A program made the translations under genes and the position numbers. This document shows, in pieces, positions 27,571-36,416 of a stretch of 56,725 bases of DNA. The DNA is from Desulfuromusa sp. (GTDB lineage: Bacteria > Desulfobacterota > Desulfuromonadia > Desulfuromonadales > Geopsychrobacteraceae). The stretch covers positions 1 to 56,725 of the forward strand of contig JAQIBX010000064.1 in NCBI GenBank assembly GCA_027858895.1. Direction: 5' to 3'. Position 1 is the stretch's first letter, and each line of letters opens with the position of its first letter. The notes under the pieces are model-generated. The model did not search any database. It was not told the DNA's origin and worked only from the letters and a program-made list of their open reading frames with translations.

Positions 27571-28761
27571 TCAGCGTGCGGATAGTCCCGCTTCGTGGGC
27601 AAGTTCTTCCCATCGGGGTAAGCTATTTATGATCATTTCATCTTCAACACAATAGGCAATACGGAAAAAACCTGGTGCTCCGAACCCTGATCCCGGCACC
27701 AGTAAAATCCGGTATTTTTGTGCCATCCGGATAAAATCCATTTCGTCTGCTAGAGGTGATTTGGGAAATAGGTAAAAACCGCCGCCCGGCTTGACCACCT
27801 CAAAGCCGAGTTCCGTTAATTTGTTGTAGAGTAAATCACGTTTATAACGGTATTCTTCGATATCGACACTGATCCGCTGTAAATTTGTCACCAACCGCTG
27901 CATCAGTGCCGGTGCATTGACAAACCCAAGCACTCGGTTAGAGAAAATCGCCCCCTGCATAAATAGCCCAACATCTGTCATGGCTGGATTTGCTGCCAGA
28001 TAGCCTATTCGATCTCCCGGTAGAGCCAGATCTTTGGAGTGTGAAGTGACAACAATTGAATTTCGGATAGAGCTGAATATACACGGCACCAACTCGCCAA
28101 AGCTGATTCGTGCATAAGGCTCATCAGAAATTGCCAGAATCGTTGTGCCATATTCCTGTTCTTTTTGCATTAATAACTCACCCAGGGCTATTAAAGCTGG
28201 TTCAGGATAGATGACTCCGGTTGGGTTGTTCGGAGAATTGACAATAATGGCCCGGGTTCTTGAATTGATAGCAGAGGCGATGGCATCCAGATCTGGCTGG
28301 AAATCATCTTTGGTGACAACTTCGACAGCTACACCACTATGGTTGTCGATGTAAAATTTGTATTCGACAAAGTAAGGGGTAAGAATAATGACTTCATCTC
28401 CTGGGTTAAGCAGTGTTTTCAGAACCACATTCAAGGCCGCTCCAGCGCCGCAGGTCATGACAATATGGGTTGCTGTGACCGGTTGATTACAGTTTTCGGC
28501 GATCACTTCAGCGACAGCGGCGCGGGTTTCTTCGTACCCTGCGTTGTTCATATAACGATGCATCCCGGGAATTGGATTCTCGGCTATTTTTTTCAACTCC
28601 CGGTGAAGTTCTTCTGGCGGTTCCATGGTCGGGTTGCCGAGGGTGAAGTCAAAAACGTTTTTATCTCCAAATTGCTGTCTTAAAGAAGCACCTTCTTCAA
28701 ACATTTTTCGAATCCAGGAGGAATGTTCGATATGCTCTTTAATTTTGGTTGCGATTGGCAT
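27571..28761 (-). CDS. class I/II pyridoxal-phosphate aminotransferase
   Basis: A 396-residue fold-type I aminotransferase: FTLGNPTMEPPEEL at the N-terminus, RYMNNAGYEETRAAVAE, NSPNNPTGVIYP, SDEPYARI with the conserved Tyr, the cofactor lysine in SHSKDLALPGDRIGYLA, and a C-terminal FRIAYC with the carboxylate-binding Arg. The amino donor cannot be told from sequence; aspartate or aromatic acids are likely given the divergent pheA-tyrA-aroA genes 214 nt away, where an aromatic aminotransferase would complete phenylalanine and tyrosine synthesis. An ATG with GGGA upstream gives the start. Confidence 0.92.
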   Translation of the reverse strand: MPIATKIKEHIEHSSWIRKMFEEGASLRQQFGDKNVFDFTLGNPTMEPPEELHRELKKIAENPIPGMHRYMNNAGYEETRAAVAEVIAENCNQPVTATHIVMTCGAGAALNVVLKTLLNPGDEVIILTPYFVEYKFYIDNHSGVAVEVVTKDDFQPDLDAIASAINSRTRAIIVNSPNNPTGVIYPEPALIALGELLMQKEQEYGTTILAISDEPYARISFGELVPCIFSSIRNSIVVTSHSKDLALPGDRIGYLAANPAMTDVGLFMQGAIFSNRVLGFVNAPALMQRLVTNLQRISVDIEEYRYKRDLLYNKLTELGFEVVKPGGGFYLFPKSPLADEMDFIRMAQKYRILLVPGSGFGAPGFFRIAYCVEDEMIINSLPRWEELAHEAGLSAR

Positions 28762-28975
28762 CTGGGAGTTCCCTTTGCTGATAAGTTATCTAATGGCACT
28801 GTAATAAAATTAGGATGATGGAGTTTAACTGTGGAAAATCAATGGGTCAAGTTGGTTTGTTGTTTTCGATTAGCCCTCTGTGTCAATCGACAATGGTCTA
28901 TAAATTGATTTTTAGAGCTGATTAAGTTACATTTCTTCGTCTTTCTCCTTCCCTATTGTTTAGAAAGTTACCTTT

Positions 28976-30076
28976 ATGGCTACACAGGGTTTGAATAAAC
29001 TGCGGCAACAGATCGATCTGATTGATAATCAGATCCTTGATCTCCTCAATCAGCGAGCCAAGGTGGCCATTGCTGTTGGTAAGACCAAGAAAGGGAGTGA
29101 AAAGTCTTTCTATGTTCCGAGTCGGGAAAAAGCGATTTACGAGCGCTTAACCGGGCAAAACCCCGGACCATTCCCCAATGAAGCGGTCTGTAAGGTTTTT
29201 CGTGAAATTATTTCAGCATCCTTGAACATGGAAATGCCGATGCAAGTGGCCTTTCTCGGCCCGTCATCGACATTTACTCATATGGCAGCTATGTTGCAGT
29301 TCGGCTTATCCGCACAGTTAGTTCCTTTGAAAAGTATTCCAGCGGTTTTTGAAGAAGTTGAAAGGGGTCGTGCTCATTATGGAGTGGTTCCGGTTGAGAA
29401 TTCGACCGAAGGTGTTGTCAATCACACTCTGGATATGTTTTTTGATTCTGAACTGCAGACGATTGCTGAAGTTATGCTGGAAATTTCACATAACCTGCTT
29501 TCAAAATCAGGAAACCTTGGGAAGATAACAAAAATTGTTTCCCATCCTCAGCCCTTGGCACAATGCCGGCACTGGCTTGAAACCAATATGGCGGATATCC
29601 CCCTGCTGGATGTTGCCAGTACCGCAGCAGCAGCCCAGCTGGCTGCCGAAGATGAATCGGTCGCAGCGATTGCGAGTCATGCGGCTGCAATTCAATATGA
29701 TCTGCAAGTTGTCAAAGCTAAAATTGAAGATAATCCCCATAACTTTACCCGATTTCTGGTGATCGGTAAGGAGACTCCAGAGAAGAGTAGGGCGGATAAA
29801 ACCTCAATCATGTTTAGCGTTAAGGATGAACCGGGGATTCTCTATCGGATGTTGGAACCTTTCAGCAAGCGACAGATCAATCTGGCCAAGATAGAGAGTC
29901 GGCCGATGAAGCAGAAAGCCTGGGAGTACATTTTCTTCCTCGATTTGATTGGTCATGTCGATGATCCGGAAATCTCGGCTGCCATAGAAGAGTTGCGCGG
30001 CCACTGCCATTTTCTCAAGATTCTCGGTTCCTACCCGATCGCTCGTAATGAAAGTTTGTCCGGAGAGAAACAATAA
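28976..30076 (+). CDS. pheA: bifunctional chorismate mutase / prephenate dehydratase
   Basis: A P-protein: chorismate to prephenate to phenylpyruvate. 366 residues in three domains: chorismate mutase (about 5-90, LRQQIDLIDNQILDLLNQRA), prephenate dehydratase (about 93-270, VAFLGPSSTFTHMA, VPVENSTEGVVNHTLDMF, NPHNFTRFLVIG containing the Thr-Arg-Phe motif), and a C-terminal ACT regulatory domain (about 280-355, DEPGILYRMLEPF and the ESRP motif) expected to give phenylalanine feedback inhibition. Its TAA overlaps the tyrA ATG, so the genes are coupled. The 214-nt intergenic region shared with the divergent aminotransferase gene probably carries both promoters. Confidence 0.97.
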   Translation: MATQGLNKLRQQIDLIDNQILDLLNQRAKVAIAVGKTKKGSEKSFYVPSREKAIYERLTGQNPGPFPNEAVCKVFREIISASLNMEMPMQVAFLGPSSTFTHMAAMLQFGLSAQLVPLKSIPAVFEEVERGRAHYGVVPVENSTEGVVNHTLDMFFDSELQTIAEVMLEISHNLLSKSGNLGKITKIVSHPQPLAQCRHWLETNMADIPLLDVASTAAAAQLAAEDESVAAIASHAAAIQYDLQVVKAKIEDNPHNFTRFLVIGKETPEKSRADKTSIMFSVKDEPGILYRMLEPFSKRQINLAKIESRPMKQKAWEYIFFLDLIGHVDDPEISAAIEELRGHCHFLKILGSYPIARNESLSGEKQ

Positions 30077-30945
30077 TGTTTGACAATATCTTAATCCCGC
30101 GTTTGACAATTATCGGTGTCGGCTTGATTGGTGGTTCCCTGTCTCTGGCTCTGAAAGAGGCCGGGGCTGTTGGCGAAGTCATTGGTTGCGGACGCGGGAA
30201 GCCGAACCTGGAAAAAGCGATCGAGCTTGGCGTGATTGACTCTTACAACCGTGACCCTGTAGAGGCAGTTAAAGATGCTGATGTGGTTTTTCTGGCGACA
30301 CCGGTCAAAACTTTAGCATCGGTTACACAGCGTTGCTTGCCAGGTTTGAAATCGGGAGCGATTATCACCGATGGTGGTAGCGTTAAGGGGGCTGTGGTCA
30401 AAGCAATTGAGCCATTGTTGCCCAAAGGGATTCATTTTGTGCCAGGACATCCGATTGCGGGTACAGAGAACAGTGGCGCAGAAGCCGCTTTTCCAAGTCT
30501 ATATCATGGTAAAAGCTGTATTTTGACGCCAACGGAAAATACCGATCCCCGAGCACTTGAACTGATTAAACAGATGTGGACAGTTGTTGGCAGTGATGTG
30601 GTTCAAATGACACTGGAAAAGCATGATAAGGTGCTTGCCGCTATCAGTCATCTGCCGCATATGGTTGCTTACTCTCTGGTCAACGCGGTTGGATCATACG
30701 ATCATTACGAGGAAAATATCCTTGAATATTCCGCCGGGGGGTTTCGTGATTTTACCCGGATAGCTTCGTCCGATCCGACTATGTGGCGAGATATCGCTGA
30801 AACTAATCGTGAGGCATTGCTGGAAATGATGGAGCAGTTTGAGGGTTTTTTTGCTGAATTAAAAGCAGATATCGCTGCAGGGAGTGGTGATAAGTTGTTG
30901 GAATTTTTTCAGCGTTCAAAGCAACTTCGGGATGCAATTTTATAA
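30076..30945 (+). CDS. tyrA: prephenate dehydrogenase
   Basis: TyrA oxidatively decarboxylates prephenate to hydroxyphenylpyruvate on the tyrosine branch. 289 residues, with the NAD(P)-binding IGVGLIGGSLSLAL, VKGAVVKAIEPLL, the catalytic-region GHPIAGTENSG, ISHLPHMVAYSLVN and FRDFTRIASSDPTMW. There is no chorismate mutase or ACT domain, unlike enteric TyrA, which fits the separate mutase in PheA. It starts inside the pheA stop, and aroA follows after 21 nt. Confidence 0.96.
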   Translation: MFDNILIPRLTIIGVGLIGGSLSLALKEAGAVGEVIGCGRGKPNLEKAIELGVIDSYNRDPVEAVKDADVVFLATPVKTLASVTQRCLPGLKSGAIITDGGSVKGAVVKAIEPLLPKGIHFVPGHPIAGTENSGAEAAFPSLYHGKSCILTPTENTDPRALELIKQMWTVVGSDVVQMTLEKHDKVLAAISHLPHMVAYSLVNAVGSYDHYEENILEYSAGGFRDFTRIASSDPTMWRDIAETNREALLEMMEQFEGFFAELKADIAAGSGDKLLEFFQRSKQLRDAIL

Positions 30946-30966
30946 ATTATTTGAGGGTCAAATCTG

Positions 30967-32268
30967 ATGCATAAACTTGAGTCCAGAACTGTTGTGCCAA
31001 CAAAGGGTTTGCACGGGGAGATTGTTGTCCCCGGCGATAAGTCGATTTCTCATCGGGCGATCATGTTTGCCTCACTGGCTCAGGGGAAAAGCCGTATCCG
31101 TGGGTTGTTGCGCGGCGAGGATTGCCTGTCAACCCTGCAAGCGTTTCGCAGCCTGGGAATCGAGGCTATTGAACCGGCTGACGATGAATTGATCATTCAG
31201 GGACGTGGGTTGGCTGGTTTGCAGGAGCCGACTGATATTATCGATTGCGGCAATTCAGGAACCACAATGCGCTTGATGTGTGGAATTCTGGCAGCTCAAC
31301 CATTTTTTTCCATCCTGACCGGTGATGAATATTTACGTAAACGCCCAATGGGGAGAGTGATTAATCCGTTAAGCGCAATGGGGGCCAAAATACTTGGCCG
31401 AGACGATAACTCTAAAGCTCCCTTGGCCATTGATGGGGGTGGTTTGAAATCTGCAGAATACTATTCACCGATTGCCAGCGCCCAGGTTAAATCAGCTGTA
31501 TTACTTGCCGGGATGCAGGGTGATGGCACAACGACAGTATACGAACCGCATCTTTCGCGGGATCATAGTGAACGAATGCTACGTTATTTCGGGGCTGACC
31601 TTGAGTCTTTTCCTGGCGGAGCCAGGGTGAACGGTCGGGTGGAGCTGACAGGGCAGGAGGTTGTAGTTCCGGGAGATATCTCTTCGGCAGCCTTTTTTCT
31701 GGTCGCTGGTTTAATTGTCCCCGATTCAGTATTATTACTGAGAAACGTTGGTATTAATCCGACCCGGAGTGGCGTTATTGATATTCTGCAACAGATGGGT
31801 GGCTCCATCGAATTGCTGAATCAGCGCGAACTCTCAGGGGAACCGGTTGCCGATCTGTTGATCAAAAGTAGCCATTTGTGTGGCATAGAGATTGGCGGAG
31901 AAATGATTCCAAGAGCCATCGATGAACTTCCTGTTGTCAGTGTAGCCGCTGCTTTTGCTGAGGGGGTGACAACGATTCGTGATGCTAAGGAATTACGTGT
32001 CAAAGAGACGGATCGAATTGCCGCTATGTGTGAATGTTTAGGTACCCTCGGGGCTGAAATAGAGCCACTGAATGACGGCATGCGGATTGTTGGTGGGAAG
32101 CGATTGACTGGCGGTCAGGTCAGCTCTTTTGGTGATCATCGTATTGCTATGAGTTTGGCGGTTGCGACGTTGGGTGCTGCAGCTGAGGTCAAAATTTTAG
32201 ATACCGCTTGCACCGAAACCTCGTTTCCCGGTTTTTGGGAACTGTTGATTCAGGTAGCCAAAGGGTGA
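30967..32268 (+). CDS. aroA: 3-phosphoshikimate 1-carboxyvinyltransferase (EPSP synthase)
   Basis: AroA joins shikimate-3-phosphate and PEP to make EPSP, two steps before prephenate. 433 residues: VPGDKSISHRAIMFASLAQG with the substrate-binding Lys, DCGNSGTTMRLMCGILAAQ, RPMGRVINPL, RDHSERMLRYFG, DELPVVSVAAAFAEG with the catalytic Asp, KETDRI, FGDHRIAMSLAVA. The DCGNSGTTMRL and internal Ala-rich pattern look like the class II (Bacillus/Geobacter-type) enzymes. It follows tyrA directly, with a GAGGGTC ribosome site. Confidence 0.97.
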   Translation: MHKLESRTVVPTKGLHGEIVVPGDKSISHRAIMFASLAQGKSRIRGLLRGEDCLSTLQAFRSLGIEAIEPADDELIIQGRGLAGLQEPTDIIDCGNSGTTMRLMCGILAAQPFFSILTGDEYLRKRPMGRVINPLSAMGAKILGRDDNSKAPLAIDGGGLKSAEYYSPIASAQVKSAVLLAGMQGDGTTTVYEPHLSRDHSERMLRYFGADLESFPGGARVNGRVELTGQEVVVPGDISSAAFFLVAGLIVPDSVLLLRNVGINPTRSGVIDILQQMGGSIELLNQRELSGEPVADLLIKSSHLCGIEIGGEMIPRAIDELPVVSVAAAFAEGVTTIRDAKELRVKETDRIAAMCECLGTLGAEIEPLNDGMRIVGGKRLTGGQVSSFGDHRIAMSLAVATLGAAAEVKILDTACTETSFPGFWELLIQVAKG

Positions 32269-32273
32269 TCCAT

Positions 32274-32960
32274 TTGAAAAATAAACTGATTATCGCAATT
32301 GATGGCCCGTCTGGCGCGGGGAAAAGTACTTTAAGTAAGGCCCTGGCCAGCCAACTTGATTATTTGAATATCGATACGGGTGCTATGTATCGATCTGTTG
32401 CATTATTAGCTCAGCAACGAAGAATCAATCCGCATGATGAATCTGCACTTAAAGCACTCTGTGCTGACCTGTCTATTGAGTTTATACGCAGAGAGAGCTC
32501 TGAACGGGTTTTAGTCAATGATGTTGATGTTTCGGCAGCGATACGCACGCCAGAAGTAAGTCTGTTAACAGCTCAGGTTGCAGCTTCTCCTGCAGTACGA
32601 GAAGCAATGCTGCATCTGCAGCGTAAAATGGGAGAAGCCGGCGGTGTTGTTCTTGAAGGGCGAGATATTGGTACGGTCGTCTTTCCCCGTGCAGATGTAA
32701 AGTTTTTTCTTTCGGCAACTGCCGTAGAAAGAGGTCGCCGGCGCTTTGAAGAATTGCAGGCACAGGGAATTACGGTAGATCTGCAACAAACGATTGCCGA
32801 GGTTGAAGCTCGTGATGCTGCGGATACCGCTCGAACACTTGCTCCGTTGATGCAAGCGGATGATGCGTTGGTCGTCGATTCAACGCAGTTATCGATTGAA
32901 GAGGTCCTTAATAAAATGTTGAAAATTGTGAAAGATAAGGAAGCTGGACTTGCTGAATAA
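32274..32960 (+). CDS. cmk: cytidylate kinase
   Basis: Cmk phosphorylates CMP/dCMP. 228 residues from the TTG at 32274: AIDGPSGAGKSTLSKALA (P-loop), YLNIDTGAMYRSVALLA, VVLEGRDIGTVVFP and the lid region RGRRRFEELQAQG. I chose TTG 32274 because AAAGGG lies 8-9 nt upstream and the length equals E. coli Cmk (227 residues); a GTG at 32265 overlapping the aroA stop is the alternative. The aroA-cmk-rpsA order is widespread. In the Geobacter genomes I remember, ispH lies between cmk and rpsA; here only 124 nt separate them. Confidence 0.94.
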   Translation: MKNKLIIAIDGPSGAGKSTLSKALASQLDYLNIDTGAMYRSVALLAQQRRINPHDESALKALCADLSIEFIRRESSERVLVNDVDVSAAIRTPEVSLLTAQVAASPAVREAMLHLQRKMGEAGGVVLEGRDIGTVVFPRADVKFFLSATAVERGRRRFEELQAQGITVDLQQTIAEVEARDAADTARTLAPLMQADDALVVDSTQLSIEEVLNKMLKIVKDKEAGLAE

Positions 32961-32989
32961 AAGAGAATAACTACTTGATAAATATTGGT

Positions 32990-33018
32990 TTGTTTTTTCT
33001 CAAAGGCTGTGCTAACTT
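32990..33018 (+). promoter_or_regulatory. rpsA promoter
   Basis: TTGTTT (32990-32995), 17-nt spacer, TAACTT (33013-33018) with an extended -10 TG one base upstream; about 60 nt of leader before rpsA. Confidence 0.5.
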
Positions 33019-33084
33019 GCGCAGTCTCAAATTGAGTCCGCCGTCGAGAGGCGTCGGGAAATTCGTAAGGGGGTAACATCTCCA

Positions 33085-34809
33085 ATGGTAGAAGATAAAG
33101 ACATGCAAGACGAAGACGAAATGGAAATGCAGGACGGCGAGTTCGAAGAAAGCTTTGAAGAGCTGCTGAAAGAGTATGAGCAGAGCGGCCTGGAACTAAA
33201 GCGCAACGATGTTGTTGAGGGAACAATCGTTCAGGTGAACCCTGACTCGGTTGTTGTCGACGTCGGATACAAATCGGAAGGTGTCATATCTCTCCGTGAG
33301 TTTGCCGACGAAAAGGGAAACATTGACGTCAAAGTTGGTGATGTTTACGATGTCCTGTTCGGTGGTGGTGAAAGCGACAGCGGTCTGATTGTTCTTTCAA
33401 AAGAAAAAGCTGATCGGCAGAAGATCTGGAATTCTCTTGAAGAGGATGCTGTGGTCGAAGGTCGGGTTATCAGTCGCATCAAGGGCGGTCTGTCTGTTGA
33501 TATTGGTGTTACTGCTTTCTTGCCCGGATCTCAGGTTGATCTGCGTCCAGTACGTAATCTGGATAAGGTAATCGGGCAAACTTTTGATTTCAAAATCATC
33601 AAACTGAACAAGCGACGTGGAAATATCGTTCTGTCGCGGCGGGCTCTGCTCGAAACAGAGCGCGCATCACATCGCAGTGACACCCTGAAAACACTTGAAG
33701 AAAGTCAAGTTGCCGAGGGTATCGTCAAGAACCTGACCGATTACGGTGCATTTATCGATCTTGGTGGTATTGATGGTTTGTTGCATATTACCGACATGTC
33801 CTGGGGACGTGTTAAGCATCCATCTGATATTTTGGCGGTCGGCGATAAAATTAATGTCAAAATTCTTAAGTTTGATAAAGATAAAGAGCGGGTTTCTCTG
33901 GGTCTTAAGCAGATTGCACCCGATCCATGGCTGGATGTTGCAGCCAAGTACCCAGTTAAGACCAAGGTGCTAGGTAAGGTTGTAAGCCTGACCGATTACG
34001 GTGCATTTATTGAGCTTGAAGAGGGTGTTGAAGGCTTGATTCATATTTCTGAAATGAGTTGGACCAAGCGGGTTAAGCATCCGAATAAGGTTCTTGCGAT
34101 TGGTGACGACGTTGAATCTATTGTGCTGGCACTGGATACAGATAATCGGCGTATCTCACTCGGATTGAAGCAGATTGAGCCGAACCCCTGGGATGTTATT
34201 GGCGAGAAATTCCCGATCGGGACCATCATTGAAGGTCAGGTTAAAAATATTACCGATTTCGGTGTTTTTGTCGGTGTGGATGAGGGAATTGATGGCCTGG
34301 TTCATATCTCTGATCTATCTTGGACAAAGCGGATCAAGCATCCTTCCGAGGCTTATAAAAAAGGCGATCTGGTCAAAGCTGTTGTCTTGAATATCGACCG
34401 TGAAAATGAGCGTTTTTCCCTTGGTTTGAAACAATTGAGCACTGATCCGTGGGAGACTGTTCCCACTCGTTATCCTCGTGGCACCATTGTGAAGGGTAAA
34501 GTGACTTCAGTCACTGATTTTGGTGTTTTTATTGAACTTGAAGAGGGCATTGAAGGGCTGATTCATGTTTCTGAGTTGAGTAAGGAAAAGATCGAAAGCC
34601 CGAAAGATTTTGCTGAAGTTGGTGCTGAGCTTGAGGCGGGGGTTTTGCAAGTTGACACCGCTGATCGAAAGATTGCCTTGTCGATCAAAAACCTTGATGT
34701 TCAGAAAGAAAAAGCAGAAGTGAACGAATTCATGGGCGCACAAAAAACAGCAACATCAAATTTTGGTGATCTGCTGCAAGGTGCTATGGGTCGTAAGTCT
34801 GAAGATTAA
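33085..34809 (+). CDS. rpsA: 30S ribosomal protein S1
   Basis: S1 binds mRNA leaders and helps initiation on structured messages. 574 residues: a very acidic start (MVEDKDMQDEDEMEMQDGE), then six S1/OB repeats at about 41-107, 125-190, 211-279, 296-366, 383-453 and 470-539. The core motif recurs as DYGAFIDLGGIDGLLHITDM, DYGAFIELEEGVEGLIHISE, DFGVFVGVDEGIDGLVHISD and DFGVFIELEEGIEGLIHVSE. Six domains match the proteobacterial form. The acidic N-terminus is longer than I expect for E. coli S1. A possible ribosome site AAGGGGG lies rather far (about 12 nt) from the ATG, as is common for rpsA, which is often autoregulated through its leader. Confidence 0.97.
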   Translation: MVEDKDMQDEDEMEMQDGEFEESFEELLKEYEQSGLELKRNDVVEGTIVQVNPDSVVVDVGYKSEGVISLREFADEKGNIDVKVGDVYDVLFGGGESDSGLIVLSKEKADRQKIWNSLEEDAVVEGRVISRIKGGLSVDIGVTAFLPGSQVDLRPVRNLDKVIGQTFDFKIIKLNKRRGNIVLSRRALLETERASHRSDTLKTLEESQVAEGIVKNLTDYGAFIDLGGIDGLLHITDMSWGRVKHPSDILAVGDKINVKILKFDKDKERVSLGLKQIAPDPWLDVAAKYPVKTKVLGKVVSLTDYGAFIELEEGVEGLIHISEMSWTKRVKHPNKVLAIGDDVESIVLALDTDNRRISLGLKQIEPNPWDVIGEKFPIGTIIEGQVKNITDFGVFVGVDEGIDGLVHISDLSWTKRIKHPSEAYKKGDLVKAVVLNIDRENERFSLGLKQLSTDPWETVPTRYPRGTIVKGKVTSVTDFGVFIELEEGIEGLIHVSELSKEKIESPKDFAEVGAELEAGVLQVDTADRKIALSIKNLDVQKEKAEVNEFMGAQKTATSNFGDLLQGAMGRKSED

Positions 34810-34829
34810 TTTATAGATGAACCTGAACA

Positions 34830-34862
34830 GGGGCTCCAGATATACCCGGAGCCCCTTTTTTA
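34830..34862 (+). terminator. Rho-independent terminator of rpsA
   Basis: ggggctcc (34830-34837), 10-nt loop, ggagcccc (34848-34855), then a T-run. It ends 10 nt before the sppA start, so sppA depends on read-through or on an unseen promoter. Confidence 0.9.
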
Positions 34863-34871
34863 TTGGCTGAA

Positions 34872-35762
34872 ATGAAAAAACGTCCTTTTTTAATCGCATC
34901 TCTTACAGTCGGTGGAATATTCTTATTTTTTCTATTGGTTGTTTTCACCGCTGGAATGTTTCTCTCCGGTTCGGTTGCTGTCTCTGTTGGTGATAGGATT
35001 GGTATCCTTGAAGTAGAAGGTACCATTGTTGATGCTCGCAGGATGACTGAACAAATTAAAGAATTTCGTGATCGCAGCAATATCAAGGCGGTTGTCATCA
35101 GGATTGACTCTCCCGGTGGAGGCGTTGGCCCATCACAGGAAATTTATGCCGAACTGAAGCAGTTAGCGAAAGAGAAGCCACTGGTTGTCTCAATGGGTTC
35201 AGTTGCTGCTTCAGGTGGTTATTATCTCGCCGTTGCAGGGGAGCGGATATTTGCAAACCCGGGAACGATTACCGGAAGCATTGGTGTTATCATGTCTTTC
35301 CCTAATTATCAGGAATTGATGGGTAAGATAGGGGTACAGACTGAAGTGGTGAAAAGTGGACGATTTAAGGATATTGGTTCGTCTACCCGGGAATTTTCAT
35401 CAGCCGACCGGGCATTGCTACAAGAGATGATTAACGATGTTCATATGCAGTTTGTTGAAGCTATTAGCGTTGGACGAAATATGCCAATAGAAAGGCTTCA
35501 ACCTTTTGTAGATGGTCGAATCTTTACCGGCAGACAGGCTAAAGATGCTGGCCTGATAGATGAACTCGGGACTTTCAGTGATGCAATCAAGTATGCTGCC
35601 AAAACTTCCGGTATTGATGATGATTCCGATCTGGTTTATCCTGAGCCGGAAAAAACTAATTTAATTGATCGATACTTGAAAGGTTCCGTTAGTCACTATC
35701 TTGGAATCGATCTTAATGCAAAAAAAATGATTGGACCACAGTATCTCTGGAATAACTATTGA
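34872..35762 (+). CDS. sppA: signal peptide peptidase SppA (short form)
   Basis: A membrane-bound serine protease that digests cleaved signal peptides. 296 residues: N-terminal membrane anchor (about 6-32), then one ClpP-like domain with IDSPGGGVGPSQEIY, the nucleophile region MGSVAASGGYYLAVAG, FANPGTITGSIGV and the general-base lysine in VVKSGRFKDIGS. It is the single-domain form of about 300 residues, as in Bacillus, not the 618-residue E. coli form. I start at the ATG at 34872; a TTG at 34863 lies in the terminator tail. Ribosome-site quality is poor. ihfB follows after 30 nt. Confidence 0.94.
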   Translation: MKKRPFLIASLTVGGIFLFFLLVVFTAGMFLSGSVAVSVGDRIGILEVEGTIVDARRMTEQIKEFRDRSNIKAVVIRIDSPGGGVGPSQEIYAELKQLAKEKPLVVSMGSVAASGGYYLAVAGERIFANPGTITGSIGVIMSFPNYQELMGKIGVQTEVVKSGRFKDIGSSTREFSSADRALLQEMINDVHMQFVEAISVGRNMPIERLQPFVDGRIFTGRQAKDAGLIDELGTFSDAIKYAAKTSGIDDDSDLVYPEPEKTNLIDRYLKGSVSHYLGIDLNAKKMIGPQYLWNNY

Positions 35763-35792
35763 ACATTATATTGAAGTGTGTGGAAGGTGAAG

Positions 35793-36071
35793 ATGACAAA
35801 GAGTGAATTGATCGAGCTACTTTCAGATGGGCATGAAATTCTTAATAAAAGGGATGCCGAAACAGTTATTAATCTGATTTTTGGCGGGATCGGAAATGCC
35901 CTTGCCCAAGGTGATCGAGTTGAAATCCGTGGGTTTGGTTCTTTTTCAGTGCGTGAACGTGACGCTCGTGAAGCGAGGAACCCCAAAAGTGGTGAGTTGG
36001 TTAAAATTCCATCACGAAAAACACCATTTTTTAAAACGGGTAAGGAATTGCGTGGTCGGGTTGATGAATAG
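35793..36071 (+). CDS. ihfB: integration host factor subunit beta
   Basis: A 92-residue HU/IHF-family DNA-bending protein: MTKSELIELLSDGHEILNKRDAE... opening, RVEIRGFGSFSVRERDARE containing the GFGSF signature, and NPKSGELVKIPSRKTPFFKTGKEL with the beta-arm Pro. The RGFGSFSVRxRxAR context and the position behind rpsA-sppA favour IHF-beta over HU. The ATG at 35793 has GGAAGGTG upstream; an earlier GTG would add five residues. IHF needs the alpha subunit, which is not in this window. Confidence 0.92.
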   Translation: MTKSELIELLSDGHEILNKRDAETVINLIFGGIGNALAQGDRVEIRGFGSFSVRERDAREARNPKSGELVKIPSRKTPFFKTGKELRGRVDE

Positions 36072-36095
36072 TAATAGATTATATTGAGAGAGAAA

Positions 36096-36130
36096 AAAAA
36101 AGGCCCTGAGATAATTTCAGGGCCTTTTTT
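36096..36130 (+). terminator. Rho-independent terminator of sppA-ihfB
   Basis: ggccctga and its complement (36102-36109 with 36117-36124) flanked by A and T runs; six Ts at the end. Confidence 0.92.
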
Positions 36131-36416
36131 ATGGAATGCTCTCCGGGATGCCGGTATAATTCTGTACGATGACCTGAACAAAAAGTTTGTCTCCGGAAAA
36201 AATTTTAGGCGTCCTGCACGTGGGCCGGCTTGCACACCATTTCTTCACGTCATGACAGGTCATAAAAAACGTTGGTCAAAGGATCAGAACCAATCCATGC
36301 ACCCCAGAAATTCAAAGATCTATATCGTAAGTTGATAATAGCAATTTCATGGGTTAAGTCAAGTTTTAAATTAGATTCTATGAATACTATATCTCAATAT
36401 ATGGGCATTTGAACTC
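36131..36416. other. gene-free stretch between ihfB and the pseudouridine synthase
   Basis: No convincing gene, RNA fold or promoter. Part of it is GC-rich (cctgcacgtgggccggcttgcacacc) with an inverted gtgcagg-type half, and the last 80 nt are AT-rich and should contain the promoter for the next operon. The short frames here have no family resemblance. Confidence 0.4.

Noticed and set aside
36084-36335. Possible small protein after ihfB
   Set aside because: Its N-terminus is the translated terminator, its composition is random-looking, and no ribosome site precedes it.
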